Source: JBAXTE01 sp964653595 (lineage in GTDB: Bacteria; Bacteroidota; Bacteroidia; Bacteroidales; WCHB1-69). From it: a stretch of 64,000 nucleotides of DNA. Positions 33,600-42,155 of the stretch are shown piece by piece. Every line of letters starts with the position of its first letter. The first letter of the stretch is position 1. Position numbers and translations under genes: made by a program. Location of the stretch: NCBI GenBank assembly GCA_964653595.1, contig CAZZHH010000006.1, positions 1 to 64,000 of the forward strand, in the 5' to 3' direction. The notes under the pieces are model-generated. The model did not search any database, was not told where the DNA came from, and saw nothing but the letters and a program-made list of their open reading frames with translations.

Positions 33600-34298
33600 A
33601 TGAAATCATTTAGTCTTTTCTATTTTTATTTTTTACTTTGTTCTCTATCCATTTTAATTTCTTGCAAAACAAGTGAAAAATATTCAATTTCTGATTTTGA
33701 AATATCATTAGATGTACTTAAAGAGGAGATAAAAGATGCAGGAGTTTATAAAATCCTGATTACTAGACACCAACAATTAGACACAACCTTGACCGAAAAA
33801 GAGTTAAAAATTCTATATTATGGTCAGCTTGCCCAACCAGATTACCAACCGGATATTCATGTTGACTTATCGGAAATAGAGACTGATATTAAGGAAAAAA
33901 AATGGGATAATGCAACGCTTCATTTGGATTCAATTCTTAGAATACAACCCATCCATCTTAAAGCAAACTACCTAAAAACATATATAAGTCATGAATTAGA
34001 CTCTGCTAGTATACTGACAAAGAATCGGATAATATTGCTTAATCGATTATACGATGCTATACTTTCAACAGGCGATGGGGAAAGTAAAAAAAATGCGATA
34101 GATGTTGTATCCATTCTCGATGAGTATTTTATCTGTTATCAAATTTTATTTACTGGAGATATTACCCAACAAGCAATCATAATAGATAAAACAAGAGTGT
34201 ATGATGTGTTTACGGTTAAGAGTTCAAAAAACTTTACAAAAAGAAAAGTTTGGTTTGACATCACACATATTTATCCCAGAAAAGATGGATTGTTTTGA
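33600..34298 (+). CDS. hypothetical lipoprotein
   Basis: 232 aa with a lipoprotein signal (hydrophobic FYFYFLLCSLSILIS followed by Cys about residue 22). The next residues, KTSEKYS, suit a Bacteroidota lipoprotein. The mature part has helical, charged sequence with a TPR-like stretch near residues 90-125 (WDNATLHLDSILRIQPIHLKA), which may be a single tetratricopeptide repeat, and it ends with aromatic-rich beta sequence. I recognise no family. It has its own promoter box and stands alone between gcvP and a permease gene. Confidence 0.75.
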   Translation: MKSFSLFYFYFLLCSLSILISCKTSEKYSISDFEISLDVLKEEIKDAGVYKILITRHQQLDTTLTEKELKILYYGQLAQPDYQPDIHVDLSEIETDIKEKKWDNATLHLDSILRIQPIHLKANYLKTYISHELDSASILTKNRIILLNRLYDAILSTGDGESKKNAIDVVSILDEYFICYQILFTGDITQQAIIIDKTRVYDVFTVKSSKNFTKRKVWFDITHIYPRKDGLF

Positions 34299-34414
34299 AT
34301 TGATATTTTTAAAATACAATTTGGATAATATATCAAAAAAAGTTGTATCTTGCTTCGGTTTTTGAAAAGTGAAAAATCAAGGGTTTTATATTATATTTTT
34401 AAACATAAAAGAAT

Positions 34415-35668
34415 ATGGGCATTAAAAATCGATTGATTGCAATGAATTTTTTGCAATTTTTTATCTGGGGTTCTTGGCTTATTACAATTGGCAACTACTG
34501 GTTTCAAACCAAACAATGGTCGGGATCTGAGTTTGGAATAATATTTTCTACCATGGGGTTGGCATCCCTTTTCATGCCTGCTTTAATGGGCATCATTGCC
34601 GATCGATGGATAAACGCTGAAAAACTATATGGCATACTCCATATACTTGGAGCTGGTGCTCTGTTTTTCATTCCAGAAATCAACAATCCATCTACTTTCT
34701 TTTGGGGAATCTTAGTGGCAATGATTTTTTACATGCCCACCATTGCACTCACCAATTCAATAGCATATACAGCTTTGAAAAACAACAACTACGATGTAGT
34801 TAAAGATTTTCCTCCAATTAGGGTTTTTGGCACAATTGGTTTTATTGCTGCCATGTGGATAGTAAATCTTACTGGGAATAAAAGTTCCGAAAATCAATTT
34901 TACATAGCTGCAGGAATTTCGTTGTTTTTAGGATTGTACGCATTTACTCTCCCAAAATGCCCTCCATTAGCTAAAAATACTGAAAAAAAATCGCTCATGC
35001 AAACCTTAGGATTGGATGCCTTTGGGTTGTTTAAAAGCTCTAAAATGGCTATGTTTTTCATCTTTTCCATGTTCTTAGGTGCAGCACTTCAATTAACCAA
35101 CGCTTATGGTGATGTGTTTTTAGATGATTTTAAAAATTTTCCAGAATATGCCGATTCATTTGTGATAAAGTACTCCACTATTATCATGTCTATTTCCCAA
35201 ATATCGGAGACCTTGTTTATCCTTGCAATTCCATTTTTCCTCAAACGTTTTGGAATTAAAAAGGTAATGTTAATTAGTATGATTGCGTGGGTTTTGCGCT
35301 TTGGTCTATTTGGATTAGGAAATCCAACCGACGGGCTGTGGATGATTATACTCTCTTGTATTGTGTATGGAATGGCTTTCGACTTTTTCAATATTTCAGG
35401 ATCCTTATTTATTGAAACAACTACCAGCCCTAAAATAAGATCCAGCGCCCAAGGTCTGTTTATGATGATGACCAACGGTTTTGGAGCTATTATCGGAAGT
35501 AGCGTAAGTGGGTTTATTATTCAAGAATTTTTCACCCACGAAGGCACAAAAGATTGGTCATCAATTTGGCTCGTATTTGCTGCATATGCTGCGGTTGTTG
35601 CTGTTCTGTTTGCAATTTTATTCAAACACAAACACAATCCAAATGAGTTGCCAAAAGTAGTTCATTAA
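34415..35668 (+). CDS. MFS permease, nucleoside:H+ symporter (NupG-like) family
   Basis: A 417-aa inner-membrane protein with about 12 transmembrane helices. The opening NFLQFFIWGSWLITIGNYWF, the loop DRWINAEKLYGILHILGA after helix 2 and the PPIRVFGTIGFIAAMW motif are typical of the nucleoside:proton symporter branch (NupG/XapB) of the major facilitator superfamily. It should import nucleosides with protons. deoC and a PfkB kinase, both usable in nucleoside catabolism or salvage, occur elsewhere in the window but are not linked to it. Some Bacteroidota members are annotated only as MFS transporters, so the substrate remains inferred. Confidence 0.82.
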   Translation: MGIKNRLIAMNFLQFFIWGSWLITIGNYWFQTKQWSGSEFGIIFSTMGLASLFMPALMGIIADRWINAEKLYGILHILGAGALFFIPEINNPSTFFWGILVAMIFYMPTIALTNSIAYTALKNNNYDVVKDFPPIRVFGTIGFIAAMWIVNLTGNKSSENQFYIAAGISLFLGLYAFTLPKCPPLAKNTEKKSLMQTLGLDAFGLFKSSKMAMFFIFSMFLGAALQLTNAYGDVFLDDFKNFPEYADSFVIKYSTIIMSISQISETLFILAIPFFLKRFGIKKVMLISMIAWVLRFGLFGLGNPTDGLWMIILSCIVYGMAFDFFNISGSLFIETTTSPKIRSSAQGLFMMMTNGFGAIIGSSVSGFIIQEFFTHEGTKDWSSIWLVFAAYAAVVAVLFAILFKHKHNPNELPKVVH

Positions 35669-35708
35669 TTTTAAAAACAATTTTATTTAAACACAAAAAT
35701 AGTTGATT

Positions 35709-35885
35709 ATGAAAAAATTAGTTTTTATCTCCGGCGCAGCTTCTATTTCGTTGACGCTATTAGGAGCAATCTTAAAAATTTTCCACTTTCCTGGAGGATC
35801 AATATTAACAATAGTAGGATTAACAATGTTTGCTTTAGTCTTTATTCCTTGTTGTGCAAAATATTGGTATGACAGAATAGATTAA
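35709..35885 (+). CDS. 58-aa membrane protein resembling the GldL membrane segment
   Basis: The ATG at 35709 opens a 58-residue protein with two hydrophobic segments (LVFISGAASISLTLLGAIL and SILTIVGLTMFALVFIP) separated by KIFHFPGG. That loop resembles the K-x-x-H-x-P-G turn between the two helices of the GldL/PorL motor protein. The cytoplasmic coiled-coil part of GldL is absent, so it is not GldL itself. An upstream TTG at 35703 would add only two residues. It lies 40 nt after the permease gene and may share its transcript. Function unknown; small membrane proteins of this kind recur in Bacteroidota. Confidence 0.65.
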   Translation: MKKLVFISGAASISLTLLGAILKIFHFPGGSILTIVGLTMFALVFIPCCAKYWYDRID

Positions 35886-35925
35886 TAAAAAGAGATAAAA
35901 CTTTCTAAAAATTTTTGCATACAAA

Positions 35926-36324
35926 TTACGCAAACGTAATCAAAGTGTTAACAACAAAATTCCAAATAGTAACCACTCCTATTGCAAATAGTTTGGATAG
36001 GTAGAAGTTCCATTTCCCTTTTTTTACTAACACCCAAAGGATTAAAGTATTGATTGCCAATCCGATAAGCGAAAAAAGGAAAAATTTACTAAACTCAACG
36101 ATGACTTCTGGGTTTTGACTTTGGTATGTCCAGATTCTATTTAAAATATAATTGCTGGTTGCGGCAACACTAAACCCAATTGCATTGGCCAAAAACTGTT
36201 CAATTTTGATTTTTTCGCGCAACAAATACGTGATACCAAAATCAACAAATACTCCAGAAAACCCCACAACTCCAAATTTAACAAATTTATAGAGCATAGT
36301 TTTTGTCAACATTGATTCTAACAT
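35926..36324 (-). CDS. GtrA-family membrane protein
   Basis: 132 aa with four transmembrane helices in the GtrA (PF04138) pattern. LYKFVKFGVVGFSGVFVDFG opens the first helix, followed by NAIGFSVAATSNYILNRIWTY, the family signature with its conserved Asn-Tyr-x-x-Asn, and two C-terminal helices. GtrA-like proteins are thought to help flip or handle polyprenyl-linked sugars for O-antigen or cell-wall glycosylation. A second Met at residue 5 is an alternative start. It lies downstream of the cassette-borne lipoprotein and the glycosyltransferase on the same strand, a plausible functional pairing that the cassette would have interrupted. Confidence 0.88.
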   Translation of the reverse strand: MLESMLTKTMLYKFVKFGVVGFSGVFVDFGITYLLREKIKIEQFLANAIGFSVAATSNYILNRIWTYQSQNPEVIVEFSKFFLFSLIGLAINTLILWVLVKKGKWNFYLSKLFAIGVVTIWNFVVNTLITFA

Positions 36325-36395
36325 GTACCTATTTTTTTTGCAAATATGCGGTTTTTTTCTGAAATTTTCTGAATTTATTCTCCATCCAAGAGAGT

Positions 36396-36529
36396 ATTTA
36401 ACGTTTTGCCGCTTGCCGCAGTGGGGGATTTCGGAGCACTACACTGTCAACCAAGCACAAACTTTGATAGAAGCACTTCACTTGATTTAACCACGTCAGC
36501 CCCCATTGCGGCAAACGGCTGTTACCTGC
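36396..36529 (-). repeat. attC-like long imperfect palindrome (candidate integron recombination site)
   Basis: On the minus strand, AGGTAAC (R''-like) is followed by GCCG (L''-like) and a 15-nt arm, TTGCCGCAATGGGGG. A variable centre of about 72 nt comes next, then the complementary arm CCCCCACTGCGGCAA (14 of 15 pair), GCGGC, and GTTAAAT, which fits the R' consensus GTTRRRY. The total length of about 130 nt lies in the attC range. It begins immediately 3' of the lipoprotein gene, the usual attC position in a cassette. No similar palindrome was seen elsewhere in the window. Confidence 0.65.
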
Positions 36530-37082
36530 TGGCCTTCTTAGTTGTCAATTCTCAGAAAGTCACCGTTCATTTTAAATTCCAAGTCTAGCCCGTTGTCAAG
36601 TTGAACTTGTTGATTTTTGTCGTCTAATTCCCAGTCTGTAATGAAATTGGTCGGATAGTTAGTCGTTACATACTGACGGATTTTTTCAGGAATAACAGAG
36701 TTTGGCAACTGAGCTACTCCGTCAATGTCAATTATTTCTTTCTTACGATTAAATTCCAAACTGATACTTTCAGACAATAGAATGTCATAAGTCTTTGTTA
36801 AACCGTCTCTGTCCTTTATTACTTGAACAATGGAATTGTTTGGAAAATGTGTCGAAATGTAACTTGTAATTTCACTTGGAAGGTCAGTAGAAGGTATAAC
36901 TTCTTCTTTGTCACAACTTGTTAATGTAAAAGCAAGTGCTGTCGCCATAAGCGAATTTTTGATTAAATTTTTTTTGTTCATTTTGCTAATATTTTTGTTT
37001 TCGCTATTCTCTTTTGGATTTTCGCATTCTCCGATTTTGTTAACAATTTTGTTGTCCGTTTGTTTGTTAGGCTTGCAGGTAA
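36402..37082 (-). mobile_element. candidate single integron gene cassette (681 bp)
   Basis: The boundaries are set by two G/TT core sites on the minus strand: G at 37083 followed by TTACCTGC inside, and G at 36402 followed by TTAAAT outside. Inside are one lipoprotein gene and then the attC-like palindrome. On excision the cassette start TTACCTGC would follow the final G. This gives GTTACCTGC, exactly complementary to the R''-side GCAGGTAAC at 36521-36529, as expected for a circularised cassette. The predicted empty site is ...GTATG joined to TTAAATAC.... No tyrosine integrase is present in the window, so this would be a lone cassette or secondary-site insertion. Confidence 0.55.
36538..36981 (-). 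CDS. cassette-borne PepSY-like lipoprotein
   Basis: 147 aa from the ATG at 36981. A lipoprotein signal (NLIKNSLMATALAFTLTSC, Cys about residue 23) is followed by CDKEEVIP and two tandem PepSY-like (DUF2874-type) units, each with an I-x-x-Y-I/V-x-T-x-(F/Y)-P start (EITSYISTHFPNN and KIRQYVTTNYPTN). Such proteins are periplasmic or outer-membrane lipoproteins with a fold related to BLIP; their roles are unclear. The frame extends upstream to an ATG at 37089, but that extension crosses the predicted cassette boundary, is polar and would bury the signal peptide, so I reject it. The gene is enclosed by the attC-like element downstream and a core site upstream. Confidence 0.8.
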   Translation of the reverse strand: MNKKNLIKNSLMATALAFTLTSCDKEEVIPSTDLPSEITSYISTHFPNNSIVQVIKDRDGLTKTYDILLSESISLEFNRKKEIIDIDGVAQLPNSVIPEKIRQYVTTNYPTNFITDWELDDKNQQVQLDNGLDLEFKMNGDFLRIDN

Positions 37083-37094
37083 CATACAAATAAG

Positions 37095-38084
37095 TTATCT
37101 CAAATTATGTTGTCTCAGAATCTGAGGTATTTTTTCTACTTCATCGTACTTTAAAAAAGTAAAATTGGGATTTTCTTTATTATTCTGAGCTAAATACGCT
37201 TGTTCCGTTTGATGAGGTGTAGGTATCAATATCGCTTTTTTATTTAAAATATGTAAATCCATAATTGTGGTATATCCACCGCTGGCAATAACACATGAAG
37301 CTTCGTTAAGAGCCTGATTCAATTGGACATAAGTTGCATTTTGGATGATTGTAACATCCGGATTTCTTTTTTTTACAACGAGATTGTTCCCATACAATGT
37401 AATTGGAATTCTAAGTTCCATTAAATTATAAAGCAATTGGCTTTTAAAGGGCTCTGGACCAGAAATAAGAGCAACTATGTTTTGTTTTTGATTGGTAGGC
37501 TGAATTTTATACCTTGAGATAGGCCCGATGTATTGAACATTTGGATGTATTTTTGTTCCATGAGACAATTCCCCAGATAATCCTGGAGAACGATCATAGT
37601 CAGGTATCCAAATTTCATCAAAATGGGAGATCTTTTTCTTGATTATTTTTCTCAAGAATGGTGCTATCCAATGAAAATATTTCGGAGGGAAAATCGAAAG
37701 TTGATGCGTGATAAGAATGTTTTTTACGTTTCTATTCCACAACCCATATCGGTTGTCTGAGATGACTACGTTGATTGACTCTTGCTCAATTAATCGAGTC
37801 AATTGAAGATGTTCTTTCCAATTTCGATACACAATCTTTAAAGCAATTATAAAGAGTCCCAAAGAAAACAAATGCCCTTTAAAATATCTAACTTTTACAT
37901 CCGTTAACCTAAATATCTCAATCTGTGGAAATTCTTGTTTAAGAAATGTAAATGCTTCGCCATCGGCAGCAATTACCACGTGATAGTGACTTTGGTTTAA
38001 ATAATCGTGAATAACAGTGGTGGTTCGAGAAGCATGACCTAAACCCCAATTTAGTGGAGCAAAAAGCACTTTTACCTTCTCCAT
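37095..38084 (-). CDS. GT-B fold glycosyltransferase
   Basis: A 329-aa cytoplasmic or membrane-associated glycosyltransferase of the GT28/MurG-like GT-B fold. The N-terminal glycine loop is LFAPLNWGLGHASRTTTV, with GHASR at the expected acceptor-side position. The C-terminal donor-binding part has VIASGGYTTIMDLHILNKKAI, with the Gly-Gly-x-Thr-Thr pattern, followed by PTPHQTEQAYLAQ. No signal peptide. The donor sugar and acceptor are unknown. It overlaps no neighbour, lies 14 nt after the 280-aa lipoprotein gene's region in the minus-strand series, and is followed 12 nt past its stop by the predicted cassette. Confidence 0.85.
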   Translation of the reverse strand: MEKVKVLFAPLNWGLGHASRTTTVIHDYLNQSHYHVVIAADGEAFTFLKQEFPQIEIFRLTDVKVRYFKGHLFSLGLFIIALKIVYRNWKEHLQLTRLIEQESINVVISDNRYGLWNRNVKNILITHQLSIFPPKYFHWIAPFLRKIIKKKISHFDEIWIPDYDRSPGLSGELSHGTKIHPNVQYIGPISRYKIQPTNQKQNIVALISGPEPFKSQLLYNLMELRIPITLYGNNLVVKKRNPDVTIIQNATYVQLNQALNEASCVIASGGYTTIMDLHILNKKAILIPTPHQTEQAYLAQNNKENPNFTFLKYDEVEKIPQILRQHNLR

Positions 38085-38098
38085 TACAACTTCCTATC

Positions 38099-38941
38099 TT
38101 AATTTCTGAGGGTAATAGTACGAGTATTTCCGTTTACGGTAATGGTAGCAATTTGATCACACGAGCCATCGCCAAAATGGATAACAACCACTGGAAGATC
38201 GTTAACCACGGTAGAAATTTTGCCTTGTTTAATCCATCTACAATTTCGAGCAACAATTAACGGTTCTACAATAGTGGCAACATAATTTCTTCCATTTTTG
38301 GTAGTTCCCGAAGTAAATCCAGTGATAGAGTACACATCATCTAATCGAACGGGGGTGCTTTCACCTTCTATCCATGTACGAGTTCTTTGTGCAGACCGGG
38401 TTGCTATCACCTCGCCATAGGGAGTGATAATAGAACCATCTGAAATAGATACTGAGTAGGTAATAAATCCGTTAACAAGGCCATTATTGACAATGGTTTT
38501 TGTTCCTGACACTTGATATCCATTAATAGCAAACCCATTCAAAGAGATGGTTCGTGTCATCCCTTCTACTCTATATCTAGCGGTTTGATGAATAATGATT
38601 TGACCCGTTAACAAATTTCCATTTTGCGAGGTACAATTCCCCGAAAAATTGATCACCATCGTTTTAGGCCATGTGGTTGTATCCGGGTGGTTGATAGAAA
38701 TTTGAATGCACGAATCTAACGGTTTTGCTGCATTTGAATAACCAGAGGCATCAAGGGCATTACTAATATCATTTATTTCATCGGTTATAAGATTAAAAAT
38801 TTTGGTTGACTCTGCGTCATTTTTTTGAATTTCTATCAGCAGCTCTGTCTCTTCATTGTTGTTAGTTTTATCTTTTTTACACGAATAAAACACCGTTAAG
38901 AAGAGTGATATTAATACTATAATGGATGATTTTATATACAT
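38099..38941 (-). CDS. hypothetical lipoprotein, 280 aa
   Basis: A lipoprotein signal (IIVLISLFLTVFYSC, Cys about residue 21) is followed by KKDKTNNNEE, a typical Bacteroidota lipoprotein export signal. The mature region is beta-rich, with repeated Thr/Gly strands (MVINFSGNCTSQNGNLLTG, ARYRVEGMTRTISLNGF) that look like a sandwich or beta-helix of paired strands. It ends in GDGSCDQIATITVNGNTRTI. I recognise no named family. It is on the same strand as, and 14 nt before, the glycosyltransferase gene. Confidence 0.75.
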   Translation of the reverse strand: MYIKSSIIVLISLFLTVFYSCKKDKTNNNEETELLIEIQKNDAESTKIFNLITDEINDISNALDASGYSNAAKPLDSCIQISINHPDTTTWPKTMVINFSGNCTSQNGNLLTGQIIIHQTARYRVEGMTRTISLNGFAINGYQVSGTKTIVNNGLVNGFITYSVSISDGSIITPYGEVIATRSAQRTRTWIEGESTPVRLDDVYSITGFTSGTTKNGRNYVATIVEPLIVARNCRWIKQGKISTVVNDLPVVVIHFGDGSCDQIATITVNGNTRTITLRN

Positions 38942-38999
38942 TTTACTTGAATTTTAAAGGTTCATACTTTTACAAATGGATTGTGTTTTCGAATGATTT

Positions 39000-40631
39000 T
39001 TAGTTTACTATAAATTTTTCTTCAATATCCCACTTTGCTCTTATTTGAATAGGGCTAGAGAAGTTAAGAATAGTTTCCGGATATTTTTTCTTGAAATAGT
39101 CGCCATTATCCCATTTTAAGTTTCGGTTTTCATCCATAATTGCTCTCACTTTGTATGTTCCAGGAGAGAGATTTTGCCATACCAACTTTTTACTTTCGTT
39201 GGCACTTATTGTATTGACAACTTCGCCATATTCATTTATTAACTGAACAAATGCAGGCAATTTCTTGGTGTTTTCAAAATTTATGATTAAATTTCCATAA
39301 TCATTTTCGGTAAGTATGGTAAAATGAGAGACAATCGTATCATTGGTCAACAAGTTATATCCAACAAAGGCAGAGTCGAGGATTTGCAAATAATAAGATT
39401 GGTTCTCTATTTTTTCAAAATCAACACTAAATTTAGTTTGAATGGAGTCTTTGTTTGTTATTTTAAAATCTACCATGGTAGTATCTTTGGAGATATTAAA
39501 TAACTTAATTTTATCTTTCTGAATCTCCTTTACTGGATAACTTAACTTAAGTTCGAGAGGCTTATAAAGCTCTTTGTTGTTTTGAAAGGTTACGAATATT
39601 TTTGTTGCTCCCTCCCCTGCTCTTCGTGTATTTTTTCGCTCTACAGATGGAACGAAATCAAGCGTGTCCTTCATTCCTTGATCTTCGACAAAAAGGGTAA
39701 CCGTATCGGGGGTCATATAGGTATCCAATAAAAAAATGGAGTCGCCACCTTTTGTAGGTTCCACAAAAAATCTTTCTTTAAAAACACCATTTTTCAATGT
39801 AAAAACCGGATTATTGGTCTTTTTTTTGAAAACAAAAAGTGTTTTTCCTTTATCAGCAGAAGTTTTTTTTAGAATTCGTTGTGTTGTATCTGTTTGAAAA
39901 AACATAGATATCATAAGGTTAGAAGCATTGTTTGCCTCTAATGTTGAATCTATAAAGCCAATTTTTTCGGTGAATTGATCAAACAAAAGATTGTTGTTTT
40001 TATCAGAGAGGACAAATAATTTATACTTCAACAATCCAATGTGAGCAAACTCAAACTCTCCAAAATCATTTGTTTTAGTTAAATAATATGGCCTTTGAGT
40101 AGATGGAAGAGAATCTACATTATCAGTATAAAGCATAACATATACTTGCTTTTCTGGCAAAACAGATTCGGCATCCATCACCTTACCATTAATTCTACCA
40201 GAATCAATCTTGTTGCCTGTGGAGAAAATATATTCAAAAGCCGAAATTGAATTCCCTTCGGTAATATCACGAATGCAGTTATCGAAAAACATGGTATATG
40301 TAGTGTTTTGTTTCAACGTATCTTCAAATTGAATCAACACCTGTTTGCCACTGGTTTTGAATATAGGACTAGTCATTAATGGGGGTGAAATCATCACTTT
40401 TTCGGATGGATTTTGGATCTCCATATATTCATCGAAGGTAATTTGGATGGTAGTTCCATTAACAAAACTAATATGATTATTTTCTGGGGAAAGTTTGGTG
40501 ATTTTGGGTGGAGTTGTATCCCTTGGACCGCCGGTAGGTGCAACAATTTGGGCACAGCTCACCAAAAAAGCAGCTCCTATTAAAAAGGACAATTTCAAGG
40601 TATTATAGAAAAAGGATGATTGTTTATGCAT
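39000..40631 (-). CDS. lipoprotein with N-terminal SbsA-type Ig-like domain
   Basis: 543 aa. A lipoprotein signal (FLIGAAFLVSCAQ) leads into the very conserved stretch VAPTGGPRDTTPPKITKLSP, the start of a bacterial Ig-like Big_5/SbsA domain (about residues 32-140, with TTIQITFDEYMEI). The rest contains a carboxypeptidase-regulatory-like beta domain (SGRINGKVMDAESVLPEKQVY ... YYLTKTNDFGEFEF) and further beta sandwiches, ending in PGTYKVRAIMDENRNLKWDNG. Proteins with this order are widespread in Bacteroidota as outer-membrane lipoproteins of unknown function. It has its own candidate promoter at 40656. Confidence 0.85.
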   Translation of the reverse strand: MHKQSSFFYNTLKLSFLIGAAFLVSCAQIVAPTGGPRDTTPPKITKLSPENNHISFVNGTTIQITFDEYMEIQNPSEKVMISPPLMTSPIFKTSGKQVLIQFEDTLKQNTTYTMFFDNCIRDITEGNSISAFEYIFSTGNKIDSGRINGKVMDAESVLPEKQVYVMLYTDNVDSLPSTQRPYYLTKTNDFGEFEFAHIGLLKYKLFVLSDKNNNLLFDQFTEKIGFIDSTLEANNASNLMISMFFQTDTTQRILKKTSADKGKTLFVFKKKTNNPVFTLKNGVFKERFFVEPTKGGDSIFLLDTYMTPDTVTLFVEDQGMKDTLDFVPSVERKNTRRAGEGATKIFVTFQNNKELYKPLELKLSYPVKEIQKDKIKLFNISKDTTMVDFKITNKDSIQTKFSVDFEKIENQSYYLQILDSAFVGYNLLTNDTIVSHFTILTENDYGNLIINFENTKKLPAFVQLINEYGEVVNTISANESKKLVWQNLSPGTYKVRAIMDENRNLKWDNGDYFKKKYPETILNFSSPIQIRAKWDIEEKFIVN

Positions 40632-40655
40632 TTTCTTTTATAATCATATTGAGTT

Positions 40656-40663
40656 CAAAAATA
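40656..40663 (-). promoter_or_regulatory. possible -7 box (TATTTTTG) for the SbsA-domain lipoprotein gene
   Basis: The minus strand reads TATTTTTG, 24 nt before the ATG and just after the upstream operon's terminator. Confidence 0.4.
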
Positions 40664-40690
40664 CAACTTTTTTACTACTCTTTAAAAAAT

Positions 40691-40730
40691 AAAAAAGCCC
40701 TATGAGGATTATAATTTCCCCTAGGGCTTA
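40691..40730 (-). terminator. terminator of the folP-cdaA-dipeptidase operon
   Basis: AAGCCCTA and TAGGGCTT arms. On the minus strand a T run follows the stem. It lies about 50 nt beyond the dipeptidase stop. Confidence 0.85.
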
Positions 40731-40780
40731 AATTTTTAGAAAAGAACTTAATAACAGCGATAGAATCGCAGTGAAAATTC

Positions 40781-42151
40781 CTATTTTTTCAATTCTGCAT
40801 AATATTGGTAGAAATATGGGATTGTTTCGATTCCTTTGAAGAGATTAAACAGTGGGTAATTTTCGTTTGGAGAGTGAATTGCATCCGACTCTAGGCCAAA
40901 TCCCATCAGAATCGACTTGATTCCAAGCACTTTTTCGAAAAGAGCAATAATTGGGATACTTCCTCCGCTTCTTGTTGGAATTGGGGCTTTTCCGAATGTT
41001 TTTTCGTAAGCCAAGTGAGCCGCTTTGTACTCTACTGTATCGATAGGTGAAACATATGCTTCCCCTCCATGTAGGTTGGTTACTTTTATTTTAGTGTATT
41101 CTGGAGCGATCGCATTTAAATGGTCTTCAAAAAGTTTAGCTATTTTAATCGAGTCTTGTGCTGGAACCAAACGCATCGATATTTTGGCATACGCTTTTGA
41201 AGGGAGTACAGTTTTGGCACCTTCTCCAATGTATCCCGACCAAATTCCATTTACATCAAGAGTTGGGCGAATACCAGTACGTTCAATCGTTGAGTATCCA
41301 ACCTCTCCCCAAACTTGGTTTAGATCAAGCGCTTTTTTGTATTTCTCAAGATTAAACGGAGCTTTCGCCATTTCTGCACGTTCATGTTGACTAATTTCTA
41401 CAACATCGTCGTAAAAACCAGGTATCGTAATTTTGTTATTTTCATCGTGTAACGAAGCAATCAATTTTGCAAGAATGTTAGCTGGATTGGCTACAGCACC
41501 GCCAAATATACCTGAGTGCAAATCGCGGTTTGGACCCGTAAGTTCTACTTCTAAGTATGCCAAACCTCTTAGTCCAACGGTGATAGATGGAATATCTTGA
41601 GCAATCATGCCAGTATCAGACACCAAAATTACATCAGCTTTAAGCATATCTATGTGTTCTTCGCAGAATTTCCCTAGGTTTACAGAACCAACTTCCTCTT
41701 CCCCTTCGATCATAAATTTTACATTGCAAGGAAGTTGATTGGTTTGAATCATATATTCAAAAGCTTTTATGTGCATAAATGCCTGCCCTTTATCATCATC
41801 GGCACCACGAGCAAATATTTTTTCATCGCGAATAACTGGTTCAAATGGGTCACTTTTCCATAGTTCGAGCGGTTCTACAGGCATAACATCATAATGTCCA
41901 TAAACCAATACGGTAGGAAGATTTGGATCGATTATCTTTTCTGCATAAAGAACCGGATTGCCATCGGTAGGCATAACTTCAGCTTTGTCTGCTCCTGCGG
42001 CTAAAAGCGAGGATTTCAAAAACTCAGCTGCAGTATACATATCTTGCTTATTTTCGGAAAGTGCACTTATAGATGGTATTCTAAGATAATCGAATAATTC
42101 GGTTAAAAAACGATCTTTGTTTTGGTCAATGTAATGTTTAATTGTGTCCAT
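40781..42151 (-). CDS. M20-family dipeptidase
   Basis: A 456-aa zinc metallopeptidase of the M20/ArgE/CPG2 type, likely a cytoplasmic dipeptidase. Metal and catalytic motifs are in order: VLVYGHYDVMPV (His and catalytic Asp), DDKGQAFMHI (bridging Asp), EGEEEVGS (catalytic Glu pair), VSDTG (Asp) and a C-terminal HSPNE (His). A lid-dimerisation domain separates them (PNRDLHSGIFGGAVANP). The frame is open back to 42190, but that start would overlap cdaA. The ATG at 42151, 4 nt after the cdaA stop, gives the usual N-terminus. It is last in the operon with folP and cdaA. Confidence 0.92.
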   Translation of the reverse strand: MDTIKHYIDQNKDRFLTELFDYLRIPSISALSENKQDMYTAAEFLKSSLLAAGADKAEVMPTDGNPVLYAEKIIDPNLPTVLVYGHYDVMPVEPLELWKSDPFEPVIRDEKIFARGADDDKGQAFMHIKAFEYMIQTNQLPCNVKFMIEGEEEVGSVNLGKFCEEHIDMLKADVILVSDTGMIAQDIPSITVGLRGLAYLEVELTGPNRDLHSGIFGGAVANPANILAKLIASLHDENNKITIPGFYDDVVEISQHERAEMAKAPFNLEKYKKALDLNQVWGEVGYSTIERTGIRPTLDVNGIWSGYIGEGAKTVLPSKAYAKISMRLVPAQDSIKIAKLFEDHLNAIAPEYTKIKVTNLHGGEAYVSPIDTVEYKAAHLAYEKTFGKAPIPTRSGGSIPIIALFEKVLGIKSILMGFGLESDAIHSPNENYPLFNLFKGIETIPYFYQYYAELKK

Positions 42152-42155
42152 ATGC

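Noticed and set aside
36982..37089. N-terminal extension of the cassette lipoprotein to an ATG at 37089
   Set aside because: The extension is polar, hides the lipoprotein signal and crosses the predicted cassette boundary; the ATG at 36981 gives a normal signal peptide.
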